This document shows positions 32,456 through 45,060 of a stretch of 64,000 bases of DNA, piece after piece (within the stretch, counting starts at the first letter, position 1; every line of letters begins with the position of its first letter). Both the position numbers and the translations under genes were made by a program. The stretch spans positions 7,595,506-7,659,505 of the forward strand of contig JAQFVV010006200.1 of assembly GCA_028023455.1 (NCBI GenBank), given 5' to 3'. Origin of the DNA: Epiperipatus broadwayi (Eukaryota; Onychophora; Udeonychophora; Euonychophora; Peripatidae). The notes under the pieces are model-generated. The model was not told where the DNA came from and ran no database searches. It worked only from the letters and a program-made list of their open reading frames with translations.

Positions 32456-33480
32456 TGTTCTCCTATAATAAATATGATGTAGCTAAAATTGTATGGAAGG
32501 AAGTGGCAGTAGCAGGGTTAACATACGGTAATGATGTGTTATGTGTTAATAAAGGGGTATTAGATTACTTAGAAAAAGTATAAAGAGAAATAGGAAGACA
32601 TGCATTATATGCAGAAGTGTGGGTGGCAAAGGAGGCAATTCAAGGAGAAATGGGATGGTCAAGTTTTTATATGAAAAATGCAAAAAGCAAAATGAAAATG
32701 TTTGGTAGATTGCAGTTTATGGTAATAAAAAAATAACCAAAGTAGTATTTAATTGGGTTATGAATAAAGGGCAGGCAACAAGATGGGTTCGAAAGGTAAT
32801 ACATTATGCAGAAGATTTAGATAAAGAATTTATGTCAGTATACTAATACAAAAGGTGGGATGATTGTGTTAGGAGAATAACAAATGTTGAGTGTTTTAGT
32901 GTTAAGGAATGGGATAAAAGAAGAGATGCATTAATAAAGAATAGGGAGTTGGTGAGATGGAGAGCTAGTATGGAGAGTAAAAAGAGATTAAATATTTATA
33001 GAAATAAACAGAATATTGGGTGCGAATTAATTTATGATAATAACAAGGAAAGTAGTTTACTGTTTAAAGCTCGAATGAGATCTTTAGCAACAAGGGAATA
33101 TACACATAAATGGAGAAATATAGGTGATTTAGTCTGCAAGCTGTGTAAAGAAAGTGTAGAAAACATTAGGTATCTGTTAATTGAATGTAAATGCCTGAAA
33201 GCAGAAAGGATACAAATAATGAAGTTGTGGAAGAATAAATATGAACAGTGATTATACAGAAAATGGCTTATTGTTTTTTATGCTGGGTTTGGGAAAAGAT
33301 AAGGGGGTTTTAGATTTAAAGGCCATGAAGTTGACAAAGATTATGTTGTGAAAATGGAATGGAGCAGGGTAGAAAAGGATATGGGAGGGGTGGGGAATGG
33401 AGAGGGGTTCAAAGTGGCCAATAGGTTTCTCTGGACATAGTTTCTGAGAGATTCCTGACTCTGTATAAGGAGAAGTCACA
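32456..33480 (+). pseudogene. LINE C-terminal fragment with degenerate zinc knuckle
   Basis: The frame begins abruptly after the family B copy. AKIVWKEVAVAGLTYGNDVL and a downstream GEMGWSSFYMKNAKSKMKMF resemble the region after the RT in a group of arthropod LINEs, as I recall them. The open part 32949-33251 has MESKKRLNIYR and FKARMRSLATREYTH, then a C-terminal knuckle CKLCKESVENIRYLLIEC in which the usual His is Tyr. In other frames the 3' part continues to about 33,470. Stops occur near 32,580, 32,738 and 32,845. Only the post-RT domain is present, consistent with a 5'-truncated insertion. It is unrelated in detail to the LINE at 8.8 kb. Confidence 0.6.
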
Positions 33481-33591
33481 ATGCATCACATCACAATAAT
33501 AAACATCCTATTACTAGAAAATAGAAATAATAATTTTTACATTAATGACTTTTTAAAAAAAAAATCCAAATAGAAGGTAATTTGCATGTAT

Positions 33592-34325
33592 CATTATAAA
33601 ATTATTTAAACAGAAGTCAATTTCCGATAATGTGCTATTTCTTAAATATTATAAATTTTCATGCACTTGCCCACCGGTAAGAGTTTAAAAAACTTAAATC
33701 AGGGCTTGAGTCTATTGTGTGCCTGATGTTATAATAAAATATTCAATTGTATAAATCTATTTAACCCATCGCAGGAGAAAGACAGTGTCTCATTTTTAAC
33801 CATCTACGATTAGACAAACATGACTTATAAATGTAAATCTATTATTATAAAGCACTGAAAACTTTGAAATTATTCAAACGAAAGTCAATTTCCAATAATG
33901 CACTATTTCTTAAATATTATAAATTTCCATGCATTCGCCTGCCGGTAAGAGTTTTAAAAAACTTCAGTGAATAATATAATAATAGATTTACATTTATAAG
34001 TCATGTTCGTCTAATCGTAGGTGGTTAAAAATGAGACACTGTCTTTCTTCTGCAATGGGTTAAATAGATTTGTACAATTGAATATTTGATTATAACATCA
34101 AGCATGCAATAGACTCAAGCCCTAATTTAAGCATGGTCTGCAAGAGTTGGTGTATATAGAATGTGCACTCTAAATTTAAGTAATTCACTTAAGTTTTTTA
34201 AATTCTTACAGGCGGGCGAGTGCATGGAAATTTATAATATTTAAAAATAGCACATTATCAGAGATTGACTTCCATTTGAATAATTTCAAAGTTTTCAAGG
34301 ACTTTATAGATTTACAGGTGTTATT
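33592..34325. repeat. Family C foldback cluster
   Basis: A block beginning agtcaatttccgataatgtg and continuing atttcttaaatattataaat occurs directly at about 33,610 and 33,885. Its inverse occurs near 34,220-34,285 (gagattgacttccatttgaa). A second block, atctatttaacccatcgcag with gacagtgtctcatttttaac, near 33,760-33,810, is mirrored near 34,025-34,070. The region is thus a nested direct-plus-inverted array. One further copy of the arm lies at 40145-40300. The family is unknown and has no coding potential. Confidence 0.7.
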
Positions 34326-34351
34326 ATGTTTGTTGATACATTCTGATCTTT

Positions 34352-34466
34352 TAAGTCTGGATAAGCAGGCACTAGATGGGGATTTTATGCACAAGCCTTC
34401 TGGCATCCATTGATTACTCTGGCTTGCACTGAGTGACAATACTGTATGGAGAGTTTTGCCTGTTTT
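34352..34466 (-). mobile_element. Family A fragment
   Basis: The reverse complement carries the family A left end (ggcaaaactctccatacagt), then agtgcaagccagagtaatca, atggatgccagaaggcttgt and gcataaaatccccatctagt. It thus shares the long central part of the 31.2-kb copy but lacks the right arm and tail. No target duplication was identified. Confidence 0.65.
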
Positions 34467-34479
34467 AACCTTTTAAAGA

Positions 34480-35870
34480 TCTCAATGGCTTTTCTGGTTT
34501 GACATTGTTGGAAAGTGTATATCTGGACAGTATTACCATATTAGAAAAACATCAATATTATGATCTGTATCTATAGCATGAAGAGATAATGCTGATGATG
34601 ATGAGCGTTTTTTAACTGCATTAATATATTCATTTCTTCTGGAATTGATGTGATGATTACTCACACACATATAGGAAGCTTTACAAATATTACATGGAAG
34701 TTCATAAACTACATATGTGCTTCAAGAGGGATTAAGTCTTTAGACTTTATTATAATGCTATTAATTTTTTGATGAGTGGTATATGTTGCCCTTATATTAT
34801 AATGTCTTAGAATACATCCAATATTGTTTGCAGTATTTTTTATATATGGCATACATACTCTAATAGTTATTTCTTCTTTTGTCTTTTATTTTGGGTTTGA
34901 ATTAAGGCTTGGTGTATTGTTTTATTATTATTGTCATTAGCTGATAAAACATTGCTTATATGATTTATTTCATCATTGAAATTTGATTTATCTCAAAGAA
35001 GGTCAATGGCTCCAGTGAAAAGAATTTTTGCAACAGAAAAGATTTGAGATGGATGATGATGTGATTAAAATTGTAAATATCTATCAGTATGTGTAGATTT
35101 TCTGAAAATTGAAATAGATAAAAGTTTATTCCTTTTCTTGGTGACAAGTACATCAAGAAAAGAAAGTTTCTCATCAGTTTCTGTTTCTATTGTAAATTTA
35201 ATATTAAGATATGTGTTGTTAATATATGTGAAAAAAACATTAAGTTGTCTTTACTATGTGGCCAGATTACTAATGTATCATCTATGTATCCAAGTCAAAT
35301 AAAAGGTTTTAAAGGTGCTGATTCTAAAGCACGAGTTTCTATATAATATTACTCCTGAGATTGGTGAACCTATCGGAGTACAAAAGTCTATTTATAATAT
35401 TGTCTATTATACATAAAATAAGTATTTGAAGGGCAATGTTTAGTTAAAATAAAAATATGTTCTGGTAAATTGCATAGTTTAAAAGTGATATTTAAAGTTT
35501 CATTAACTGGAACGTTTGTAAATAAAGAAGTAACATCGAAGCTTATAAGAATATCATTTGTATTAATTTTTATATTTTTTATTAAAGAAATGGAATGTAT
35601 AGAGCTTTTAACATACGATTTAATAGATGGAATTGTAGATTTTATTATATCGGATAAATATCTAGCTAAAATGTGAGTGCGAGATCTAATTACGCCCACT
35701 ATTGGACGAAAGGGGGTATCTGTTTTGTTAATTTTTGAAAGTCCATAAAATTTTAGACAAACACACGATTTTTCACAGGAATAATTTTATTTTTTATGTT
35801 GTTTTCAATTGGTGATTTTTTAATAATTGCTTTGTCTTCTTTAAACAAGTCGTGTGATCTCTTTATTATT
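34480..35870 (-). pseudogene. Penelope-like element: RT and GIY-YIG endonuclease relic
   Basis: Minus-strand reading recovers, in order, DTPFRPIVG and ILISFDVTSLFTNVPVNETL (35,490-35,560, RT palm with the first catalytic Asp), then TPIGSPISGVI (near 35,360) and GYIDDTLVIWPHSKDNL at 35,242-35,290 with an intact YIDD box. The block RKRNKLLSISIFRKSTHTDR (near 35,120) is highly characteristic of Penelope-like RTs. Further on, YELPCNICKASY (near 34,690) followed by a basic stretch with NEYINAVKK resembles the C-terminal GIY-YIG endonuclease of endonuclease-bearing Penelope elements. Many frameshifts and stops occur, and only 35388-35699 stays open. The N-terminal part beyond 35,870 is missing or replaced by ATT repeats. 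Confidence 0.8.
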
Positions 35871-35932
35871 ATTAATTAATAATTATTATTATTATTATTA
35901 AATAATTAATATTATCTTTCATGGTATATATA
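35860..35932. repeat. ATT-rich tract
   Basis: Degenerate (ATT)n/(TAA)n at the 5' limit of the Penelope-like relic. Confidence 0.8.
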
Positions 35933-37420
35933 TATGATCTGACGCAGTGATGTGTACTGACTCAAAGTATAATTTGTCCTCTTAGCTCTAAAATTGTTTA
36001 CACACATGTAAAGATAGTTTTATAATATTTAAAACAATTTTATAAGACGTTTTACGTTTTTATATTAAAAATATTTTTAAAATAATAATTTTCCATGCAG
36101 CGTTGACGATTCACTTATTAAAGGGTTTTTTTTTTTTCACCCTGAAGAATGCTTTTAAACAGCAATTTAATTGAGGATTAAAATATTCTGATTTGGTTTA
36201 TGAAGGATAATAAATTAAACAGACTTAAAAAGAGAAAAATGTAAAAAAAAAAAAAAAATTAAAAAACTGAAATTAAATTTTCACTACTTCATTCATTTAT
36301 TTCAAAATAATAATTATAACAGCGAAATTAAAATTAAATGATGTCACTTTAAATAAGTAAAAAATAAAATAAAATGACACTTTTTATTTATTTAAGTATG
36401 AAGTTTTATATAAAGTTTAACTATAAATATTTTTTTCTAAAAAATCTAATGTAATTTATAGTTAACCCTAACATTAACATAGTTTATAATTTAAAGTATA
36501 TTTTTTCAAATAGTCGTGATTTTATATATCACTTAAATATTTAATAATTTGTTCATTTTAGAAACTTGTATATATTATGAAAGAATTTCAAAGTGAATTA
36601 AAAATCTACATCAATCCACTTTATATGAAGATTCACATAGCAATCATTCTCAATTCATAATCCAAAAAAAAATCAAACAGGTATTTGTTATATTGATCTT
36701 TCAAAAATGTTAACATTTGATATTCTTTTGAATATTGGTCATTTTGTAATATTAATGATGAAACACTACACTGGTACTAAACAGACAATATATTTTTTTC
36801 ATAAAAGAAAATAAGATTCATAATAAAAATGTACAAATTTTATTCATTACATAATTTTTTAAAAAGTCCAATAATATATAATAATAAATACACCAAAAAT
36901 CAATTGATAATGTGGTATTCATTAGAAATTTTATTGGGAATAAAATATTCTATTTTGTTTTTGTTTTGTTTTTTGTTTCACGATGCTTTTTATTCTTGTT
37001 GATATTTCTTATAGTTTTGATTATATGTCTTCTTTTTTTTCCATATGTCAACTTTTAGAACTATAATTAACCTGATATTAATGTATGAATTTTATTATAT
37101 ATATACAAATTCAATTTGTATCAATGTTTTACACATATTTAGATATGTATATGTATACACATATATATTGTAATGGTAAGGAAAATGTAATAGGGGTAAA
37201 CCTCATCAACCCCAAGTCAATGACTCAAAATTTAAAATATTAAATACAAAGTAATGTAAAAGTAATGAGCATGAGAAATCATTCTGAGAGATCATTCTGC
37301 TAACTATATTAAGTATATGCATAATTAACTATATGTTTACCAGTGTTACACAAAAGTAATAATCATTCATCATCATGAATAATCAACAATAAAATAAATC
37401 AATAATAAAATCAACAGTCA
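35933..37420. other. A+T-rich DNA, no feature recognised
   Basis: Low-complexity A and T runs predominate (for example 36,242-36,257). No coding, TIR or RNA signal was recognised. Confidence 0.5.
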
Positions 37421-37435
37421 ATATTGTGACTGGAT

Positions 37436-37640
37436 TTTAAATGGGTCTATTATAGACCAGGCTAATTATTTAGCCCTTGCCAGCATGGGGCAGATTAACA
37501 TTAACTTGATGCACAAACCTAAGTGCTAATCTATCAGAATATATAGCAATCAAACAATAATGCTGGAATATTAAAATATCTATTCATCATCAATGCTCTG
37601 GCCAACTATTAACTTAATTTCTAATAAATATTGACTAAAT
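37436..37640 (+). repeat. Diverged dispersed repeat D, copy 1
   Basis: Shares ordered words with 54385-54600: aggctaattatttagccc versus aggctatttatt-tagcc, tgcacaaacctaagtgctaa versus tgcacaggtaagtgctaa, and ttcatcatcaatgctctgg versus ttcaacatcattgctctgg. Similarity is low and the ends are undefined. Confidence 0.35.
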
Positions 37641-39600
37641 AAAATGTAGTGCATGGATTTTAAAGGATATCCCCTTTGCACCAATTCAGGATCATCATCA
37701 TCAAGTGTATACCTGTCAACACTAAATATAATCCCCTTTTATATAACAAATCATTATGCATGAATCTAGGTCAGAGAACACAAGCTCTATAACTGTTAGC
37801 ATGAACAAGAGATATAATACCACATATAATAATTTATGTTTGAGGATTAAATTAACTCACTGGAATAATTTTAACAATGAAATAACAGTTTATTAATAAC
37901 AATAAAAAATGAAATCAAGGTCTGCAGAATATGGCTATACACATATATATTAAGCCTTCTGATTTTGATTAATATACAAAAAACTAACATTGTGATTTAC
38001 ATATATGTTCCAATAGGTTTACATAAAACCCATATATATGTCATTGCACAGATCTGTGGTATAATATCAGATGAACATATTTGAATTGTCATATAATAAT
38101 AAATGATTGATTTTAACATATCTGTGTCTACCTACCATGCATTGATATAAGCACACAGATGCAGTATAATTTATTAACATATTTGAATTTTCATAAACCT
38201 ATAAATGAAATTCATTTTCATAATACCTAACTAATGACAGATTTAACATATTAGTGCATGCTTATGAAAATTTTTGCATATACTGACATTTATATCATAT
38301 ATTTTAATTTGTCAAAATATTAAAATTATTAAAAATATATTTTTCACAATTAATTCCCTGTTGAAAGTATACAAAAATTCACACATATATATGTATATAA
38401 AAATAATATGAATTAGTTATTAAACTCTTTGAGTCTTTTGTAAAAGTTTTCTTTTTTTTAATAATATCACATCTTTGACTGGCTACTGTTTATTAATTAT
38501 AAATATCTTTAAAAAATACTCCAGCAATTTTCTTTGTTTTTCAATGTAGAAATACTTGTGGAGTCTATGAATCAGTTCTTTACTTTTATATTTTTAATCA
38601 AGCAAAAATTATTTACTTGTACTTTTAAATTATAGATTTTAAATGTCATTTTCAAGAAATTATTTAAAGTAATTCACCAGCTACACTTTATACAGATACA
38701 ACACTACACATTTATCTATGGTTCTCTATATATAGATAAAACAGCATACATATTACTAATTCTACAACATGTTGATGGCTTCTCTGGGCAAGTTGGTCCC
38801 TTCTAATCAGTAGACTGGCTTATTGTAATTTTTGAGAAAGGTATAATTTAGGTAACTGTTGCCATTGGAATTGTTTTCATTTAGTCTAGGATTGGATAGA
38901 CATCAGGAATGCTATCTTATACCATATGGTCTATAAAAACAAATTTAAACTCTACCATAGTGAAATAATAGCAGCCTTTGGATTCAGTCTTGCCTTCAGT
39001 TATTTCTTAGTGGTAGCCCTGTCATAATCTGTACAACTCTTAGAACTCCCCAAAACTTCCTCCTAATCTTTTTTTCAACCCTTTATAGTCAGGGTGTGGG
39101 GAAAATACATTAAGTAAAAATGTTTTCCTGTCTTGATTGAAAAAAGTTAATGACCCTTTTCAAATCAATTTAATCCCTTGAAAATATGGTATACAAGCAT
39201 TAATTACAAAAAAAATTGCTAATCAAAATAGATAGTGGAATTTTATAATTACCTGGATATCTATTGCAGCATTAAAACATACTTGTTTTAATTTCAAAAT
39301 CAGAGTTAATAAAATATTAATTAGACCTTTTTAACTGTTTAATTTATAATAAAAAATTTAAATTCAAAATTATTTAATCTTTACTGTTATTTCAATGCGA
39401 TGTAGAAAATATCTGAAAAAATTTTACTGTTTATTTCTATTTTTTCTTTCAATTTTAGATATATATCAGTAATGAAGCATGGCTTTTTAGGAATGGAAAC
39501 ACACTACATAATCTTTTTGCATAATGTTTTTATTTTACTTGCCATAATAATTTTTACATAATAGTTAATATATACATATTACATACATCTAGAAAATCTG
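37641..39600. other. A+T-rich DNA, no feature recognised
   Basis: A slightly less A+T-rich stretch at about 38,760-39,120 has no recognisable frame or repeat partner in the window. Confidence 0.45.
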
Positions 39601-39624
39601 GAGCTCTCTTATTAATATTTTTAT

Positions 39625-40135
39625 TTTCTAAATGCTTTAACATTTCTAAGTTTTAACTATTATTTACATTTTAGCATTATTTGAACTTCTTATAATCAAT
39701 GAATAATGCAAATAATATGATGTTCAAATTTATTATTTGCCTTATCTAAAAACAGTTCAACTGTTGGTAAAAAAAATTAAAAGTTAACAGAAATTTTGTA
39801 CAAAAAATAATGAGTTTGAATTGTTCATTCTTTTTTTTTTCTATTTGGCAAATAGTTTAGAAAAAATAGGGAATTCACTTATCTGTTAATCAGACTGTGG
39901 TTAATTTAAGTATAGATAATACATTATCAAGATATTTTTATCTTCCAAATGCTTTTAACATTCTTAAGTTTCAACTTTAACATTGTTTGAACTTCTTATA
40001 ATCAACAAATAATGTGATGGTCAAACTCATTATTTGCCTTATATAAAAACAATTCAACTATTGGTAAAAAAAATTGAAAGTCAACAGAAATTCCATATAA
40101 AAAACAATGAGTTTGAATTGTTCATTCTTCTCTTT
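39625..40135 (+). repeat. Tandem duplication, two units about 310 bases apart
   Basis: 39,628-39,833 and 39,943-40,133 share cttataatcaa-aataatg, ttatttgccttat-taaaaac, ttcaact-ttggtaaaaaaa and aatgagtttgaattgttcat in the same order. By eye they are roughly 85-90 per cent identical with small indels. The second unit runs directly into a family C arm. Confidence 0.75.
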
Positions 40136-40139
40136 TTAT

Positions 40140-40300
40140 ATAAAAGTTGGTGTATATAGAATGTAAACTCTAAAGTTATCATAATTCACTTAAGTTTTTT
40201 AAATTCTTACTGGTGAGCGTGCATAGTTTTATAATATTTAAGAAATAGCACTTTATTGGAGATTGACTTCCATTTGAATAATCTTAGACATTTGTGTAAG
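40140..40300 (+). repeat. Family C arm, solitary copy
   Basis: agttggtgtatatagaatgt, cacttaagttttttaaattc and gagattgacttccatttgaa match 34,145-34,285 in the same orientation. No inverted partner is present here. Confidence 0.7.
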
Positions 40301-42090
40301 TACACATAAATCTAGCTTTACTTAATTTAAAATACAATGATCAGGAATCGAGTTTGGAATGAATAAATTATCCACTATTTATATAAACTTATAAATTTTA
40401 ATAAAAAAACTCACCTTAAATTCACCAATCTATTGTAGGCCTTTCTTAAATTTTATAGATATTTTATGATAGACACAAAACATTAAGAATTTAGCTCAAA
40501 TAAAACAAAAAAAATTATCAGCATAATTTATTCTTGGATTGCTAACTTTGGTGTTTCTAGAATTATGTAGTATTCCTAATAATATTGCGCACTGATTGTT
40601 TTTCTTATTTAGGAATAGTAACAAAATAAATATTAGGGATATATTGTTTACACACACACACATATATATATATATAATGTTTAAAATTAAGACTCATACT
40701 ACTGTACAATAATTATTTTAAATACTTTCTAATCTAGCATAAAACATAAATAACAAGAGTCTCAAAAGTTTGCCTAAAATATTTTGGTTAAAATGAATGA
40801 AAATTTAAATCAACTGCACTATGTATTTCAATATGCTTCAAACTTTTCAATAGATGACAAGCCTGAAACTTTTCTCAATTTAAATGTTGTCACCATTTCA
40901 AACAAACATGTAATAAAATACCTCCCATGCTTTAATATGTATAATATTTGAAAGTGAGATTCATGTCACTATAAAACAATATTTTGAAATACTCTCTAAT
41001 CTAACATAAGACATTTAATTATTTATTGCACCTGTGGCATGAATCTTCAACACATTTAAATATAATATGTTGAAATGAATGTATTAAGTATTATATAAAG
41101 GTATTTTAAATAATTGTTATTAAAGCTTCTAATTTACAATTCATTGATATTAGAATGAAGCAGCATTTTCCTCATATAATGGTAAATCTATAAACATTGC
41201 TTATCATTTTTAAAAATACTTCAGACTATATTTAAGTTTAAAATAATTCTCTTCAATAAATAATTTGCTGTTAATCTTCTATTTAAATCCTTGACCTACA
41301 TAATTATATATAGTCTATTGCTTCTTAACTTAGATGAAGATGCTTATTTCTGATTATTTCGATTAAAATTAAATAAAATATTTTTGACAGTGCATAATAT
41401 ATATGTGGCATCATATAGAAAGTATATTACTTACGAGACATGACATAATGGATCATATTGATGATTAATGTATACACAATTAATAATTGAGTAATTTCTA
41501 GATAAATATAGGAATATCTAGAAAATAAAAATAAATTTGATAGTGATACTAAATATATGTATTCGTGCATGAAGATTACAATACAATTATTGGAATTCTT
41601 AAAATGTATACATTGTATTCAAGTAATGAATTTTCTCACATCTCCTCTGAAATACTGCCATGGCATCTATTACTTTTGAAAATCACATTGTTGTAAATAT
41701 AATTAAAAAATCATAGTAATCCAGGGATATAACTAATTGCATCGCATTTATGTCAACCATAATATTTTTGTTTCCTTTCATTTACAATAATAAAATATCC
41801 TGAAACTTTCCTTCATAAGTTCATTATGTGGGGCTTAATTAATTACATACAGTAAAATCTTTAATATACTTCATGAAAAAAAGCATTACATGGCAGATCA
41901 TTTGTGTTATGATGAAAATTATAAATATTAACTTAAACATGATTATTTTTTTATTTATTCTTATAACAATAATAATTTTAAAACATTAATTATATTTTCA
42001 AATTACTTAAATAGCTTGATAAAAGTCTTAATTGGTCAATAAAGAATTATATATAAATATAATTGTCTATACTAAACTTAACGTAATTAT
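40301..42090. other. A+T-rich DNA with a weak tandem repeat
   Basis: A (CA)n(TA)n microsatellite lies at about 40,652-40,676. Two blocks about 265 bases apart (near 40,685-40,745 and 40,950-41,010, both with actttctaatct-ca or actctctaatctaaca words) look like an old tandem duplication. No gene was recognised. Confidence 0.45.
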
Positions 42091-42094
42091 AAGG

Positions 42095-42372
42095 GACTAG
42101 AATTTAGACTTTCAAGCTCTCTATAGCTATCCAATCCTTCTTATACAACTGATACACATGACCACATACATGTGAAAAAGATCAATGATATCCAATATAT
42201 ATAGTTCAGGCTAAACCAGCACTCATATGTTGGTCCAGATCACCATCTCCCACACATATATACAATCATTGCTCTATTTATATTAAGATAGCAAATCTTC
42301 AAACTTTAATGGACAAGCTTCAATCTTCTCCATTCTCCAACTCTTCAGCCATCCATACCATTAAAAATCTGA
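42095..42372 (-). mobile_element. Family B element, single-arm antisense copy
   Basis: actttcaagctctctatagc, cacatgaccacatacatgtg, aaccagcactcatatgttgg and ctttaatggacaagcttcaa are the reverse complement of family B blocks in the diverged 31.5/32.1-kb subfamily. No second arm is present. It ends in attaaaaatctgag. Confidence 0.65.
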
Positions 42373-42689
42373 GTTTTTTAACAGTAATTACTTTTATAAT
42401 ATATGAAAGACATTTTATCTAGTCATATGATAGTATGGTAATAAGAAAATGGCAACTGCTTTCAAATTGGTACTCTTTATATATTAAAAAGATTGTCCTG
42501 AACGACTATGGAAGGAAGTGTAAGAATAAATCAATCTAATTATTTATTGTGAATTATTTATTAACAGAAATGATTTCTATATAACAATGCAAATAAATTA
42601 GTTATTTTTTAAACTTTTTTATAAACCTTTAATGATAAATATGTAATGAAAACAATCACTAAGTAAAAATATATAACATTAAATAGATT

Positions 42690-42791
42690 ACCAAACATCA
42701 CATGATCACTAGCTCATACTAGCATGATTGCTCTTGTTAGCACAAGATGGCACTACTGTATGGAGAGTTTTGCTTTGTTTTGAATTGTTTA
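42690..42791 (-). mobile_element. Family A element, short form with 12-bp TSD
   Basis: In reverse complement it begins with the gcaaaactctccatacagta core and ends gatcatgtgatgtttggt. The exact 12-base repeat attaaatagatt lies on both sides (42678-42689 and 42792-42803). It lacks the inverted right arm, so the hairpin is not obligatory for mobility. Confidence 0.75.
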
Positions 42792-42803
42792 ATTAAATAG
42801 ATT

Positions 42804-43375
42804 GTCTAATGCAAACTTGAAATTAATATTTTATAAACATTTTTGATATCCTATATCTGTTAAACTTACATACTACTACACATAACAATACTCACTCATA
42901 CAAAATATTATTTTGTAATATAATGTTCCATAAATTTTTTAAAAAGTAATTATTTTGTAAATTATGCATTTTTTATGAAGGAATGAAAATATTAAAATTT
43001 TTGATTACTTTTAAAATAAGTTTCATGTGAATTATTGTATTGTGATTAATTACAATGATTTTCAGAATTAAATTTTGTCTTTACGAAACTATTCTATAAA
43101 AAAAAAAATTGTAAATCGGATAATTTATTAAATTTTACACTTCCAAATAGCCAACCAATAGACTTCTACTTATTCTTGTAATCGTTGGGAGAGTCAATAT
43201 ATTTTAAATTTCTAAAACAATTATTAATTTAAAATCAGTATTATTGAACATATTATCAATGAATATAATGTAATGAAATTAAAATATGACAAACATTCAA
43301 AATAAATATATTTTGGTCTCTTTTTTTTTTTTTACTAAAAACATTTTGTTTGCAAAACTATATATTGTACCAATC
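42804..43375. other. A+T-rich DNA, no feature recognised
   Basis: No coding or repeat signal. CCAAT words near 43,151 and 43,370 lead into the CpG-containing patch. Confidence 0.45.
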
Positions 43376-45060
43376 GGAATGAAAGTGAAGATCGAATCTA
43401 ACTGCAAACACAATATCTGCTCTACAAGGGCGCCATCTAGGCATTTGAGCCTAGAAAAATTTATAAAGTAGGCAGATACGCGCTGTTAAGACTCCACTTT
43501 ATTTAAATATTCCGATCGTTAGCCCAAGTCACTAGCTCAGCGGAGACGCAGAGATAAAAATCTATAAATTTTATATCTTAAATATAAAAGAATAAAAGCC
43601 ACTGCCAGAAATTAACACATAAAAATATTTATTTACGCACATATAAAATAATATTTAAATTTTGAGGAATAAATTTAACGTTTATAATTTTATATTGATC
43701 TTTAATTCTAAATTTAAGTAGATTGCAAATAATGAGTTTACTATTTATTTAGAGGGTCGCGTATGAATGGACTACATAGGTCTAAACATTTGAAGGGAAA
43801 ATATTCTTCCCTGATTTAACCTTAGGCAACAAATTTCGCAATCAACTGGCGCCAATCCATCTGATATATTCATGTATTCAATGTAGCATGATACGACAAC
43901 ACAAAATACTATATTGTCAGGAATGTACATCTGAACAATAAGTAGAAATAGAGAAGACATTGACTCTCCACCAATAGGAATGTGACATCTGTTGGCAAGT
44001 AGATCAATAAACAAAAAACTCCATAGGAATGGACTGCGATCTTCTGCCGACTTACAAACCCTCCATAGGCAAACAGAGGGTGTGTGGCGTATATCTATAA
44101 TCCTGCCCATAGCGGACCTCATACTACATCTACTAATTACACAAATATATCCAATCCATTGAACCAATTCAACTACGAAATGAATAACCTAAGATTACCC
44201 TCCCTTAATACAACTTTACAAAACTATATAGCCATTCACGCCCGACTTAATTTTATCATTTAAATACGTTCGCACAGATTTGTTTAAAAATGTTGGGTAT
44301 AGATCGATTACATAGATTCCACGGTCAAAAACATTTCAAAATAAACATAAACGATCAAAATACAAAATTATTGATACCGACAATCGCAGAGGGAAACTTA
44401 TAAGTAACCCAATAGTATTCACCATAAGATACTTGCGTTGTCACCAATAACTTAAAAGACATCCGAATAAATACATTTTAGATACTCACCATAAGGTATC
44501 ATTATTTATCGAATGTCTATATATTTTGATCAAATATGAAAACCAAAATATAATTAACCGCAAACGAATCCATGCAAGCGTCTATAAACAACTTAAATTT
44601 CATACATTTAAATAATCTTTACAATAAGGGAAAAAAAAAATGGAAATGATGTTTATCAATCGGGAAACATATAAAATTAAACATTATTAATTTGATTTAA
44701 AAAACTTAAAAGTCAGATAGAAGTTCATAAGCTTGAACGAAAGTTCTTAGTTATTTTTTTAAATTTAGAGTTCATGTCAATATAGCTTACAGTATAAGAG
44801 TCCAGGTTCCCGTTGCAATTCCCACGGCGTCTCCATTGGAAGAAAATGTTCTGGAGGTAGCATTAGCTGGTTCCATTCTGGTATCACAGTCTTTTCATTT
44901 TATTTTTTTTTTAAAACAAACAAAAAAAAATGAGAGAGAACGGCAAGTGCGTCTTACCGTTGTCATCAAATCAAGTTGGAAAAAAACTGACTGGAACTCA
45001 ATATTTTTTCTTTTTATAGTCCTCCTATGGATTCCATGAACAAAAACGTCACTGTTCTGT
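43376..45060. promoter_or_regulatory. CpG-containing non-repeat patch, candidate host promoter or first exon
   Basis: From about 43,380 CpG suddenly becomes common (eight or so in 43,385-43,545, including agatacgcgctg and ccgatcg) and remains raised to about 45,060, unlike nearly all the rest of the window. No transposon signature was found. Within it, agggcgccatctaggc at 43,427-43,442 is in reverse complement CTAGATGGCGCCCT, close to the AGRKGGCGC core bound by CTCF. CCAAT-type words lie near 43,971 and, on the minus strand, near 45,096. A 131-codon minus frame (44,167-43,772) exists but shows no known domain. I infer an unmethylated host regulatory region or 5' untranslated exon. Confidence 0.35.

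Noticed and set aside
43772-44167. 131-codon open frame on the minus strand in the CpG-containing patch
   Set aside because: It has no recognisable domain, no splice context and a skewed composition. The length can arise by chance where stop-rich A+T content drops. Kept only as part of the regulatory-patch note.
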